From NCBI RefSeq assembly GCF_000164695.2, contig NC_014643.1:2442026-2506025 (forward strand): a DNA stretch of 64,000 nt, read 5' to 3'. The DNA comes from Rothia dentocariosa ATCC 17931. Lineage in GTDB: Bacteria > Actinomycetota > Actinomycetes > Actinomycetales > Micrococcaceae. Made by a program: the position numbers and the translations under genes. This document shows positions 17,365-25,528 of this stretch, one piece after another; within the stretch, counting starts at the first letter, position 1, and every line of letters starts with the position of its first letter. The notes under the pieces were generated by a model. The model made no database searches, had not been told where the DNA came from, and saw only the letters and a list, made by a program, of their open reading frames with translations.

Positions 17365-17730
17365 TCACGAGTTTGAGGATTCCTGCCGACGATGATGCTG
17401 ATGTCCCAGGTGATGCGCGTGCTCAGCAGAAGACTCAACGGCTGCATCCGCGATGGATTCCGCATGCGAATTACGTTCGGATCCCGTACCAATCCCAGTG
17501 CGGCGTTCCCCTTCGCTGGGCGTTACGCCATCCTCAGTCATCTCATCTACCATGCGGATCAAGAACGACTTCGCATAAATAATGCCAAACCCAAAGAGAA
17601 GCGCGGCCAGAACCCAAATGACGAAGGTTACCCAGTCCCAGTGACCGCCCAACCAAACCTTTACGCCCATGTAAACTGCCAATGCTACGGCAGACATGAT
17701 GGCGGCGAATGTTACATCGCGTCGAGTCAT
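17365..17730 (-). CDS. Small two-helix membrane protein, unknown function
   Basis: I do not recognise this 121-aa protein. Two hydrophobic segments (about residues 7-26 and 32-53, the second with WVTFVIWVLAALLFGFGIIY) are followed by a charged cytoplasmic-type tail. That tail is rich in Glu, Ser and His, including a histidine cluster HAHHLGHQHHRR near the end. The start ATG overlaps the stop of the preceding gene by 4 nt, so the two small membrane proteins are translated as a pair. The His-rich tail might bind metal, but this is speculation. Confidence 0.75.
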   Translation of the reverse strand: MTRRDVTFAAIMSAVALAVYMGVKVWLGGHWDWVTFVIWVLAALLFGFGIIYAKSFLIRMVDEMTEDGVTPSEGERRTGIGTGSERNSHAESIADAAVESSAEHAHHLGHQHHRRQESSNS

Positions 17731-18038
17731 GCTTTATCCTCCTCACCAATTTCCAGCCGCTCTTGGGCGTTTTCTATGGGTTTGTCCCCCACCAGGGCTT
17801 CGCCTCCCGGCTGGTGGCCGCCTACTTCGCGTTCACGTGCAATCTGTTCATCATCAAACTTAGCTTCATGATACGCCGCGAAATACGCTAAGGCGCTGGC
17901 TAACACAATTATCACAATGGTCCAGATAGATCTCACTGCATCCGCAATAGTGGCAATAAGCAATACAATTGATGCATTCGCAAATGCCATCACGGTTCCT
18001 TTGCGCAAAGCACGCACGATGTATTTGTTATGGTTCAC
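17727..18038 (-). CDS. Small two-helix membrane protein, partner of the gene downstream
   Basis: A 103-aa protein when started at GTG 18038, which has a GGAGG ribosome site 5 nt upstream; the open frame extends to 18182 but that part lacks a good ribosome site. Two hydrophobic segments (about 15-35, MAFANASIVLLIATIADAV, and 40-57, TIVIIVLASALAYFAAYH) precede a charged tail with repeated Glu-Arg-Glu. Its architecture matches the protein it overlaps (ATGA). I cannot assign a function; the pair is next to gltX but separated from it by a terminator. Confidence 0.7.
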   Translation of the reverse strand: MNHNKYIVRALRKGTVMAFANASIVLLIATIADAVRSIWTIVIIVLASALAYFAAYHEAKFDDEQIAREREVGGHQPGGEALVGDKPIENAQERLEIGEEDKA

Positions 18039-18146
18039 CTTCACCTCCCACGATGCACAACCATATAACCAGCATAAGCCGAGAGCCATACATTCCTCTA
18101 GCGCACAATGTGTAAGGCTTATATCTGCATCCGACTCTTGCGCGCA

Positions 18147-18188
18147 GAAAAACCCGGTGGCTCGCGCAAACTCGTGAACCACCGGGTT
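18147..18188 (-). terminator. Rho-independent terminator of gltX
   Basis: The arms AACCCGGTGG (18151-18160) and CCACCGGGTT (18179-18188) are followed by TTTTT on the minus strand. It lies 32 nt beyond the gltX stop codon. Confidence 0.8.
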
Positions 18189-18220
18189 ACCCTCAGAAAA
18201 GATGCAGCTATGCGTTCGGG

Positions 18221-19735
18221 CTACCCCCCGAGCTCAGCAGCCAAAGCCCGCACACGGTTGAGAGAAGATTCCTTCCCCAGAATCTCCATGGATTCAAAGA
18301 GCGGGGGCGAAATACGCTCACCTGAAACGGCGATACGTACCGGTCCGAATGCCAAACGCGGTTTGATCTCAAGCCCCTCCACGATAGCGGAGCGCAGGGC
18401 AGATTCGATACTTGCCGCATCCCAGACTTCGAGGGCTTCAAGTGCCTCTAAAGCGGCAGCAAGAACCTGAGGTGCAGATTCTTTAAGCTGTTTACGGGCG
18501 TCATCGGCAATCGTGATCTCTTCATCAGCTTTGAAGAGGAATGCAAGAAGCTTCGGGGCTTCACCCAAGAGCTGCATACGTTCCTGCACCAAGGGAGCAG
18601 CCTCTGTCAGAATCTGCTCTTCATGTGCTGAAAGTTCCTCACCAACAACGCCAGCGGCCTGCAGATAGGGCACCAGGCGGTTTCGGAAATCGTCCGCCTC
18701 CAAACGACGAATATGATCGCCGTTAATAGCCTCTGCCTTCTTGACGTCAAAACGTGCCGGATTGCCTACCACATCGTGAATGTCGAAGTGCGCCACTAGG
18801 TCATCGACTGAGAAAACGTCCTGATCTGCGGATAGTGACCAGCCTAGCAGAGACAGGTAATTCAGCAGACCTTCTTTAATAAATCCGGCATCGCGCAGCA
18901 GGAAGAGATTCGATTCGGGATCGCGCTTCGACAGTTTCTTATTACCCTGCCCCATCACATAGGGAAGATGCCCAAACTCGGGGATAAATGTGGTAACGCC
19001 CGTATCAATCAGTGCCCGGTACAGTGCAATTTGGCGCGGAGTTGAAGACAATAGATCTTCGCCGCGAAGCACGTGGGTTACGCCCATCAAAGCATCGTCC
19101 ACAGGGTTCACGAAAGTATACAGGGGGTCACCGCTAGAACGCACCACAACGTAGTCCGGGACAGACCCGGCTTTGAAGGTAATCTCACCACGTACAAGGT
19201 CGTTGAACGTAATATCCTCATCGGGCATACGCAAACGCCATACGGGTTTACGGCCTTCGGCGCGGAAAGCCTCTTTCTGCTCGTCACTCAGGTGACGATC
19301 ATAGTTATCGTAGCCGAGCTGAGGATCCTGCCCCGCTGCTTTACGGCGTTCCCGCACCTCATCGGGGGTCGAGAAATCCTCATAGACATACCCGCCCTCA
19401 ATGAGCTTCTCGAAAACCTTCTGGTAAATGTCCTCACGTTTGCGTTCAGACTGACGATACGGTTCATGGGGGCCGCCTACGCCCACACCTTCGTCCCAGT
19501 TAATGCCCAGCCAGTGCAGACTGTCGAGCACTTGGTTGAACGATTCTTCCGAATCGCGTGCCGCATCGGTATCCTCAATACGGAAAATGAGCTTACCGCC
19601 GGTATGGCGCGCATAAGCCCAGTTAAACAGGGCTGTACGTACCATGCCCACATGCGGAGTTCCGGTCGGTGAAGGGCAAAAACGTACGCGAGTTTCGCGT
19701 GAATCGTGCAGATCGGGACCGGGATATTCGGTCAT
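18221..19735 (-). CDS. gltX: Glutamyl-tRNA synthetase
   Basis: A 504-aa class I aminoacyl-tRNA synthetase that charges tRNA-Glu. The HIGH-type motif is [19 protein letters not shown] (21-39) and the KMSKS-type loop is [12 protein letters not shown] (near 265). [11 protein letters not shown] and [17 protein letters not shown] are further family landmarks. The length is standard for bacterial GluRS. As in most actinobacteria, this enzyme probably also charges tRNA-Gln non-discriminatingly for later amidation. That is general knowledge of the group, not visible here. Transcription is monocistronic on the minus strand, with a terminator just downstream. Confidence 0.97.
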   Translation of the reverse strand: MTEYPGPDLHDSRETRVRFCPSPTGTPHVGMVRTALFNWAYARHTGGKLIFRIEDTDAARDSEESFNQVLDSLHWLGINWDEGVGVGGPHEPYRQSERKREDIYQKVFEKLIEGGYVYEDFSTPDEVRERRKAAGQDPQLGYDNYDRHLSDEQKEAFRAEGRKPVWRLRMPDEDITFNDLVRGEITFKAGSVPDYVVVRSSGDPLYTFVNPVDDALMGVTHVLRGEDLLSSTPRQIALYRALIDTGVTTFIPEFGHLPYVMGQGNKKLSKRDPESNLFLLRDAGFIKEGLLNYLSLLGWSLSADQDVFSVDDLVAHFDIHDVVGNPARFDVKKAEAINGDHIRRLEADDFRNRLVPYLQAAGVVGEELSAHEEQILTEAAPLVQERMQLLGEAPKLLAFLFKADEEITIADDARKQLKESAPQVLAAALEALEALEVWDAASIESALRSAIVEGLEIKPRLAFGPVRIAVSGERISPPLFESMEILGKESSLNRVRALAAELGG

Positions 19736-19835
19736 AGTAGGTTTTCTCCTGAACTTATGTATCTCAAAATCATGCTGCTGTGCGGCCTATAGCGCTGAGG
19801 AATCTATGTTTAGCACTCTCAGCCTAAACTAGGCT

Positions 19836-20612
19836 CTAACTGCGGATGCGGGTTACCAGGGCCCCAATGCCTTCGACCTCAACCTCGACCTCATGACCAT
19901 CACGAAGGACGCTGATACCCGCCGGGGTTCCGGTCAAGATAATATCTCCGGGAAGAAGGGTAAAGATCTCGGATGCTGCGGACACGAGCTCCGCCACCGA
20001 GTAGTGCATATCAGAGGTGTTGCCTTCCTGCACCACGTCACCATCAACCCAGCTCGTGATATTCAGCGAGTCGGTATCAAGCTCCGTTTCGATCCAGGGC
20101 CCCAGTGGGGTTGAGCCGTCAAAGCTTTTCGCACGAGTCCACTGTGTGTCCGTCTCCATCACGTCACGTGCCGTCAGATCGTTGGCTACAGTGTATCCAA
20201 AAACAACCTCATGCACACGTTCCAGCGGAACCGACTTTGCAATACGACCGATGATAACCGCCAGTTCGCCTTCAACGCTGACCGCTTCGGAATACTCGGG
20301 GAGAGTCACTGGATCACCAGGGCCGACCACCGTCGTATTTGGCTTGATGAAGAACTGCGGGGCGGCAGGAGCCGGAGTACCCGCCCAATTAGCAAGAGCA
20401 CCAATCACCTTGGAGCGTGGAATGATGGGGGCAAGCAAGCGAACATCCTCAAGCTGATAAGTCTTCGAGGTGGTTTCAACACCGGAGTAAAACGGATCGC
20501 CCGCGAGAACATGCAAAACTTCGCTGCCGTCCCCTCCTTCAACCACACCATAATGAAGATCGTTATCTACGGTAAATCGTGCAATACGCATACCTTCTAG
20601 AGTACCAGTCAT
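19836..20612 (-). CDS. Fumarylacetoacetate hydrolase (FAH) family protein
   Basis: A 258-aa FAH-family enzyme. The catalytic fold starts near residue 60 with VIGALANW. It contains the metal-binding glutamates in SVEGELAVIIGR and the conserved GYTVANDLTARDVM and LLPGDIILTGTPAGI segments. Members act as acylpyruvases, oxaloacetate decarboxylases or 2-hydroxyhepta-2,4-diene-1,7-dioate isomerases, and the annotation cannot be narrowed from sequence alone. The ATG at 20612 follows GAGAGG by 7 nt. It lies upstream of gltX and downstream of the ilvE terminator; FAH genes beside gltX are common in actinobacteria. Confidence 0.88.
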   Translation of the reverse strand: MTGTLEGMRIARFTVDNDLHYGVVEGGDGSEVLHVLAGDPFYSGVETTSKTYQLEDVRLLAPIIPRSKVIGALANWAGTPAPAAPQFFIKPNTTVVGPGDPVTLPEYSEAVSVEGELAVIIGRIAKSVPLERVHEVVFGYTVANDLTARDVMETDTQWTRAKSFDGSTPLGPWIETELDTDSLNITSWVDGDVVQEGNTSDMHYSVAELVSAASEIFTLLPGDIILTGTPAGISVLRDGHEVEVEVEGIGALVTRIRS

Positions 20613-20632
20613 TCACACCCCTCTCGATACGC

Positions 20633-20682
20633 AAAAAGTGACTTTCCGATTGAAAAGTAGAGCTTATCGTCGGAAAGTCACT
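20633..20682 (-). terminator. Rho-independent terminator of ilvE
   Basis: The perfect 13-bp arms AGTGACTTTCCGA (20637-20649) and TCGGAAAGTCACT (20670-20682) enclose a 20-nt loop. They are followed on the minus strand by TTTTT. Confidence 0.85.
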
Positions 20683-20727
20683 CTCTGCACGTTTCACGGA
20701 TGCGCCCGGCGCAGTAACCGGGGGTTA

Positions 20728-21825
20728 TTAGACGAGGCGGGTCATCCAGCCATGACGGTCCTCTACTGTACCGGTCTGAATACCCACGAGCTCTTCACGC
20801 AGGCTCTTGGAAATCTCGCCAAATCCTTCGGAAGCCGCAGGAATCTCAAAATCAGTAGCCTTGAGCTTTCCAATAGGGGCAATAACCGCTGCGGTACCGC
20901 AGGCACACACCTCTGTAATATCGCCAGAAGCCACACCGTCACGCCACTCGCTGAGGGTGATGGGGCGTTCCTCAACGGTCATTCCGCGATCCTTCGCCAG
21001 CTGCAAAATCGAGGAACGGGTAACGCCCTCTAGAATAGTTCCGGTAAGTTCGGGGGTTACCAACTTATTCTCTTTACCGTAGATGAAGAATACGTTCATG
21101 CCGCCCAGCTCTTCAAGAGCATCGTTACGGTGCGGGTCTTTGAAGATCACCTGTTTACAGCCGTTTTCTTCACCTTCAAGTTGGGCGATCATGGCGGCAG
21201 CATAGTTACCGCCGCATTTTGCGGTGCCAGTACCGCCTTCACCAGCGCGAGCATACTTCGTGGACAGCCAGATGTCCACCGGCTCGGGGGTACCGAAGTA
21301 GTTGCCAGCAGGCGACCCAATCACGTGATACTCCACGTGACGAGCAGGGCGAACCCCCAGATATGCCTCGGTCGCAATCATAAACGGACGGAAGTAAAAC
21401 GCCTCTCCCTCACCGCTGGGAACCCATTTTTCGTCTGCCTGTACCAGCTGCTTCAGGGACTCGATAAAGGTCTCTTCGGGCAGCTGAGGCAGTGCCATAC
21501 GATGCGCCGAGCGGTTCAGGCGCGCCGCGTTCTTCTCAGGTCGGAATGTCCACACTGACCCATCCGAATGACGGTAGCCTTTAATACCCTCGAAGATTTC
21601 CTGGCCATAGTGAAAAACCGCAGCGGCGGGATCTAAACTGAGCGGACCGTAGGCGTGCACCCGCGCATTCGACCATTCACCGCCGGTTTTATAATCACCG
21701 TTCCAGTCGATGCTGACCATATGATCCGTAAAATAGTCGCCAAATCCGGGGTCGGCAAGAATCTCGGCTCGGCGTTCGTCACTCGCGGGGGCGGGGTTCT
21801 TTTCACGGCTAAATTCAAGTGCCAT
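20728..21825 (-). CDS. ilvE: Branched-chain amino acid aminotransferase
   Basis: A 365-aa class IV PLP enzyme that performs the last step of leucine, isoleucine and valine synthesis. FEGIKGYRHSDGSVWTFRP, GTAKCGGNYAAAMIAQ with the PLP lysine (Lys203) and ITEVCACGTAAVIAPIG are characteristic. The length fits the actinobacterial type. The gene runs in the same direction as leuB, 249 nt downstream of it. That gap (21826-22074) shows no gene, hairpin or leader peptide I can support beyond presumed promoter sequence. Confidence 0.95.
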   Translation of the reverse strand: MALEFSREKNPAPASDERRAEILADPGFGDYFTDHMVSIDWNGDYKTGGEWSNARVHAYGPLSLDPAAAVFHYGQEIFEGIKGYRHSDGSVWTFRPEKNAARLNRSAHRMALPQLPEETFIESLKQLVQADEKWVPSGEGEAFYFRPFMIATEAYLGVRPARHVEYHVIGSPAGNYFGTPEPVDIWLSTKYARAGEGGTGTAKCGGNYAAAMIAQLEGEENGCKQVIFKDPHRNDALEELGGMNVFFIYGKENKLVTPELTGTILEGVTRSSILQLAKDRGMTVEERPITLSEWRDGVASGDITEVCACGTAAVIAPIGKLKATDFEIPAASEGFGEISKSLREELVGIQTGTVEDRHGWMTRLV

Positions 21826-22074
21826 GGTGTAATCCTATTCTGTCAATTCTCTCTGCCAATAGCATCGGCGGCGCGAACCTCAAGGTGGGAGGCAGAAGCG
21901 GCATCGCTTACGAAGCTCATCAGTGCGGCTTGTGACCACGCCAGCGGACGACGGGGCGGATGTGCCCGTTGCACATGTTTTAGAGTACCTGATGAATAGG
22001 CACAACGCACACGCAACCCACCGCCGCCCATATCGTGAAAATCGAAGGCGGGGCGTAAGCTGCCTCAGCCTTAA

Positions 22075-23130
22075 CTAGCTTAGGAACCCTAAGACATCGT
22101 TACCAACTTCGTCGGTGCCTCGGGTGCGGGCGCCGTTGGCACGCATATCAGCCTCGACCGCATCCTCAATACGGACCGCCGTCAACTCATAGCCTAGGTG
22201 CCGCAGAAGCATTGCTCCCGCGAGGATTGCGGCGGTCGGGTTTGCTTTGTTCTGCCCCGCGATGTCGGGGGCTGAACCATGCACGGGCTCAAACATTGAG
22301 GGGAACTCCCCTACCGCGTTAATATTGCCTGAGGCTGCGTAGCCAATACCTCCGGTCACTGCACCCGCCTGATCGGTCAGGATGTCGCCAAACAGGTTAT
22401 CGGTTACGATCACGTCGAAACGCGAGGGATCGGTGGTCATGAAAATTGTTGCCGCATCAACATGCAGGTAATCGGTTTGCACTTCGGGGAATTCGCGCCC
22501 GATCTCTTCAAAAAGACGGGTGTACAAACGACCAGCGTGTACGAGTACATTTGTTTTGTGGATGAGGGTCAGCTTCTTACGGCGGGACTGTGCCAGTTCG
22601 AAGGCGTACCGGATCAGCCGACGAACACCGTGGGCTGTATTGATGGATACTTCGGTTGCGATTTCGGCATCGGTACCGCCGCGAATAGTTCCTCCATTAC
22701 CCACGTAGGGCCCTTCGGTACCTTCGCGCACCACCACGAAGTCGATCTCTCCAGGGTTGCTCAGCGGCGACACTGCCCCCGGGTACAGCCGTGCGGGACG
22801 CAGGTTAATGTAATGGTCGAAAGAGAAGCGCAGCTTCAAAAGCATTTCACGTTCGATCAGCCCTGAGGGAATCTTACCGCTGCGCGGATCGGCGCCAATA
22901 GCGCCGAAAAGAATCGCATCGTGCTGTTTGAGAGACTCCATCGTACTCTCGGGCAGGGTTTCGCCGGTTTTAAGCCAGTGCTCGGCGCCAAGTTTATAGT
23001 CGGTGGAATCTACGCGAATAGAATCAAGCTCGCAGGCGCGTTGAAGCACACGCTGCGCCTCGGTAATAATTTCAGGTCCGATGCCGTCGCCAGCGATCAC
23101 GGCAAGGTTGATGGAACGTTCAGTAGTCAT
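22075..23130 (-). CDS. leuB: 3-isopropylmalate dehydrogenase
   Basis: A 351-aa NAD-dependent oxidative decarboxylase in leucine synthesis, converting 3-isopropylmalate to 2-oxoisocaproate. GDGIGPEI (13-20), [12 protein letters not shown], the active-site lysine region THKTNVL (here [12 protein letters not shown]) and [16 protein letters not shown] are visible. It is close in function to ilvE downstream. It is divergent from the histidine-kinase gene, with about 200 nt between their starts that hold the promoters of both. Confidence 0.95.
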   Translation of the reverse strand: MTTERSINLAVIAGDGIGPEIITEAQRVLQRACELDSIRVDSTDYKLGAEHWLKTGETLPESTMESLKQHDAILFGAIGADPRSGKIPSGLIEREMLLKLRFSFDHYINLRPARLYPGAVSPLSNPGEIDFVVVREGTEGPYVGNGGTIRGGTDAEIATEVSINTAHGVRRLIRYAFELAQSRRKKLTLIHKTNVLVHAGRLYTRLFEEIGREFPEVQTDYLHVDAATIFMTTDPSRFDVIVTDNLFGDILTDQAGAVTGGIGYAASGNINAVGEFPSMFEPVHGSAPDIAGQNKANPTAAILAGAMLLRHLGYELTAVRIEDAVEADMRANGARTRGTDEVGNDVLGFLS

Positions 23131-23333
23131 ACCTCTACCCTACTGCTGGCACGAACAATTGCGCAGATTTTAGGCCATGATTCTCAGAGTATGGGCATAT
23201 ATATTCCCGCATAATCTCGCAGTTTTGAGAGGTCTTATTCCAGATTTTGCAGCCTCATGACCTACACGAGTACATACAAAATTCATCCTTCCGAGTGATT
23301 ACCTGTTTTGAGGGCGAACGTTACACTTAACCC

Positions 23334-24605
23334 ATGGATCTAACGAGCCGAATTAACAACTACATAGATAGGAACTACCGCTGGTTTAATATCACGGTAG
23401 TTGCTTTCATGCAGATGTTTGTTCTGCTCATAGCTCTTGCAATGTCCTATAGGGATAGCGGCATTACTTTTTTCATTGCATGCATCAATACGACCGCCCT
23501 TTATTTTCGGTACCGGCATCCTTATGGGTCAATCTGGTTTGTTCTCGTCTCCACCGCTCTCACTCTATTTATTCCGGATGTTTTGCCCGTTCATCTGTAT
23601 TTTCCGGTAGGCGTAGCGGCTTATCATATCGGCAGGCACTGGAAGAAGAAGCTGCGGGTTCGCATGTTTATTGCGGGCTGGGTTGGTGCCTTTGCGGTAG
23701 GGGCTCAGCTTTTTATCATGCTGCTTCCGCGGGGCGAACAATTTGCCGCTGTTATAAGCTCGATTATCATTACAACCTTATGCGGTGCGATTTATTCCGT
23801 GCTCTGGTTTATCGGTGATTCAAGGCGTACTCGCATTATTCGCCAGGATGAGCTTCGAGAGCGAGCGATGCGCCTCGAATTTGAGCAGGAACAGGAACGG
23901 CGTCTTGCGGCGCAGGACGAGCGCACCCGCATCGCCCGCGAAATGCACGATATTGTGGCGCATTCACTTTCCAGCATCATTACGCAGGCTGACGGCGCCA
24001 GGTATGCCGCAGCCGCGATACGGACCACGACGACTCAGCCCGCCGAAACGACTAACCTTCAAGAGCATGACGCCTCTATCGCGGAACAGACGCTTGAAAC
24101 TATTGCAGTCACCGCACGCGATTCTCTCACGCAGATGCGTTCCCTTCTGGGGGTTCTTCGTACCGGTGAAGACACCATGTACGCTCCAGCGCCTACAATT
24201 CACGAAATTCCCGCTCTGGTTGCGCAGGCTCGCAGGTCAGGAGTTAATATCGACTTCGCTGGTATTACCGGTACCATAAGTGGCGCCCTCCCTCAGGGAG
24301 CTGATCTAGCGGCATATCGTGTAATCCAGGAAGCGCTCACCAATATCGTTAAACACGCCCGCGATGCTGAGATCGTTACCCTCTCGGCTGTGTGGAAACG
24401 AGATGGCCTGTATTTGGACGTGTACAACAGCGCTCCAGCGCATCACAATAGCTCGGATGCTCCATATTCCTTCGTGCCGGGCAGCGGTAACGGTCTCTTG
24501 GGTATGCGCGAGCGCATCACAATGTATGACGGAACCCTGCATTACGGCCCGGATCTGCAGGGTGGTTTTAGCGTGAAGGCCTGGCTGCCGTACCGCGAAA
24601 CGTAA
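23334..24605 (+). CDS. Sensor histidine kinase (HisKA_3 / NarL-partner type)
   Basis: A 423-aa membrane kinase. About five to six hydrophobic segments occupy residues 15-165, followed by a coiled-coil-like charged linker (RQDELRERAMRLEFEQEQER). The phosphoacceptor motif is REMHDIVAHSLS, with the His near residue 204. The N box EALTNIVKHARDA and the G box GSGNGLLGMRERI mark the ATP-binding domain. No extracellular sensor domain is visible, so the signal is probably sensed in the membrane, as in kinases partnered with ABC exporters. The cognate regulator follows 48 nt later and the ABC transporter genes after it, so this pair probably controls them. Confidence 0.92.
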   Translation: MDLTSRINNYIDRNYRWFNITVVAFMQMFVLLIALAMSYRDSGITFFIACINTTALYFRYRHPYGSIWFVLVSTALTLFIPDVLPVHLYFPVGVAAYHIGRHWKKKLRVRMFIAGWVGAFAVGAQLFIMLLPRGEQFAAVISSIIITTLCGAIYSVLWFIGDSRRTRIIRQDELRERAMRLEFEQEQERRLAAQDERTRIAREMHDIVAHSLSSIITQADGARYAAAAIRTTTTQPAETTNLQEHDASIAEQTLETIAVTARDSLTQMRSLLGVLRTGEDTMYAPAPTIHEIPALVAQARRSGVNIDFAGITGTISGALPQGADLAAYRVIQEALTNIVKHARDAEIVTLSAVWKRDGLYLDVYNSAPAHHNSSDAPYSFVPGSGNGLLGMRERITMYDGTLHYGPDLQGGFSVKAWLPYRET

Positions 24606-24653
24606 TGGGAACCCAGTATTGTAAAAGTGACAGAACATATTAAAGGAAATCCT

Positions 24654-25379
24654 ATGAACGAACAGATTACCGTGATGCTGGTTGATGACCAGCAGCTTGT
24701 ACGCGGCGGTTTGAAGATGCTTATCAATTCGCAACCTGATCTGCAGGTTGTTCTCGAAGCTGATGACGGCGCAGCGGCGGTTGATAGCTATGCCCGTATG
24801 GCTGAAGAAGGTACCGCCCCTCAGGTGGTTCTTATGGATGTTCGTATGCCTATTATGGATGGGCTGGAGGCTGCAAAAAGTATTCTAGAGCTCAACGTTC
24901 CTGATTCCAGGGTTATTATGCTGACTACCTTCGACGTCGACGAATATGTCTATGCGGCGGTACGTGCCGGGGCAAGCGGTTTTTTGCTGAAAGATGCGCC
25001 TCCCGAAGAACTTCTGGGGGCGATTCGGACAATACACCGCGGTGATGCGGTGATCGCCCCTTCCGCTACACGCCGCCTGCTGGAACATATGATTCCGGTG
25101 TTGGAGGTTCATTCGGAACAGGATTCTGCCAGTGTTGCCCCCACTCCTCAGGAGGAGCCGCAGCTTCTGCATCAGGAACTCATGCAGACTCTTTCGCCGC
25201 GTGAGCATGAGGTACTTCGTCTGATTGCGCAGGGTCTTTCCAATGTGGAGATCAGCCGCGCGCTCGTGCTGTCAGAGGCCACGATTAAGACCCACGTCTC
25301 GCATGTTCTGTCAAAACTTGATGCCCGCGATAGGGTTCAGGCCGTGATTATGGCCTATGAGGCTGGGATCGTTTCGTAG
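24654..25379 (+). CDS. LuxR/NarL-family response regulator
   Basis: A 241-aa regulator started at ATG 24654, which has an AAAGGA ribosome site; an upstream ATG at 24627 adds nine residues without one. The receiver domain shows MLVDDQQLV (acidic pocket), VVLMDVRMPIMDG with the phosphorylated Asp, and GFLLKDAPPEELL with the conserved Lys. The C-terminal HTH has LSPREHEVLRLIAQGLSN and SEATIKTHVSHVLSKL. A ~35-residue Gln/Glu-rich linker separates the domains. It is the partner of the kinase upstream, and the adjacent permease and ATPase genes are the likely targets. Confidence 0.95.
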   Translation: MNEQITVMLVDDQQLVRGGLKMLINSQPDLQVVLEADDGAAAVDSYARMAEEGTAPQVVLMDVRMPIMDGLEAAKSILELNVPDSRVIMLTTFDVDEYVYAAVRAGASGFLLKDAPPEELLGAIRTIHRGDAVIAPSATRRLLEHMIPVLEVHSEQDSASVAPTPQEEPQLLHQELMQTLSPREHEVLRLIAQGLSNVEISRALVLSEATIKTHVSHVLSKLDARDRVQAVIMAYEAGIVS

Positions 25380-25433
25380 GCTCCTTGTGTCTACATCTAC
25401 CGTTGAAGACAGAACCTGTGAAAAGGCTGAAAA

Positions 25434-25451
25434 ATCATTCTTGGGAATGAT
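25434..25451. promoter_or_regulatory. 18-nt inverted repeat between the two-component system and the permease gene
   Basis: The arms ATCATTC and GAATGAT enclose TTGG, 55 nt after the regulator stop and about 78 nt before the permease start. It could be a weak transcript end or an operator for the regulator encoded next door. There is no U-run. Confidence 0.3.
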
Positions 25452-25528
25452 GAATATCCGTCGAGCCAACATTTACGGTTATATAGTAGACCGATATTTA
25501 TGATGTAATACGCCACAGGATTTTTTAC

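Noticed and set aside
21826..22074. Leader peptide or attenuator before ilvE, by analogy with ilvB
   Set aside because: No run of branched-chain codons and no terminator/antiterminator pair is visible.
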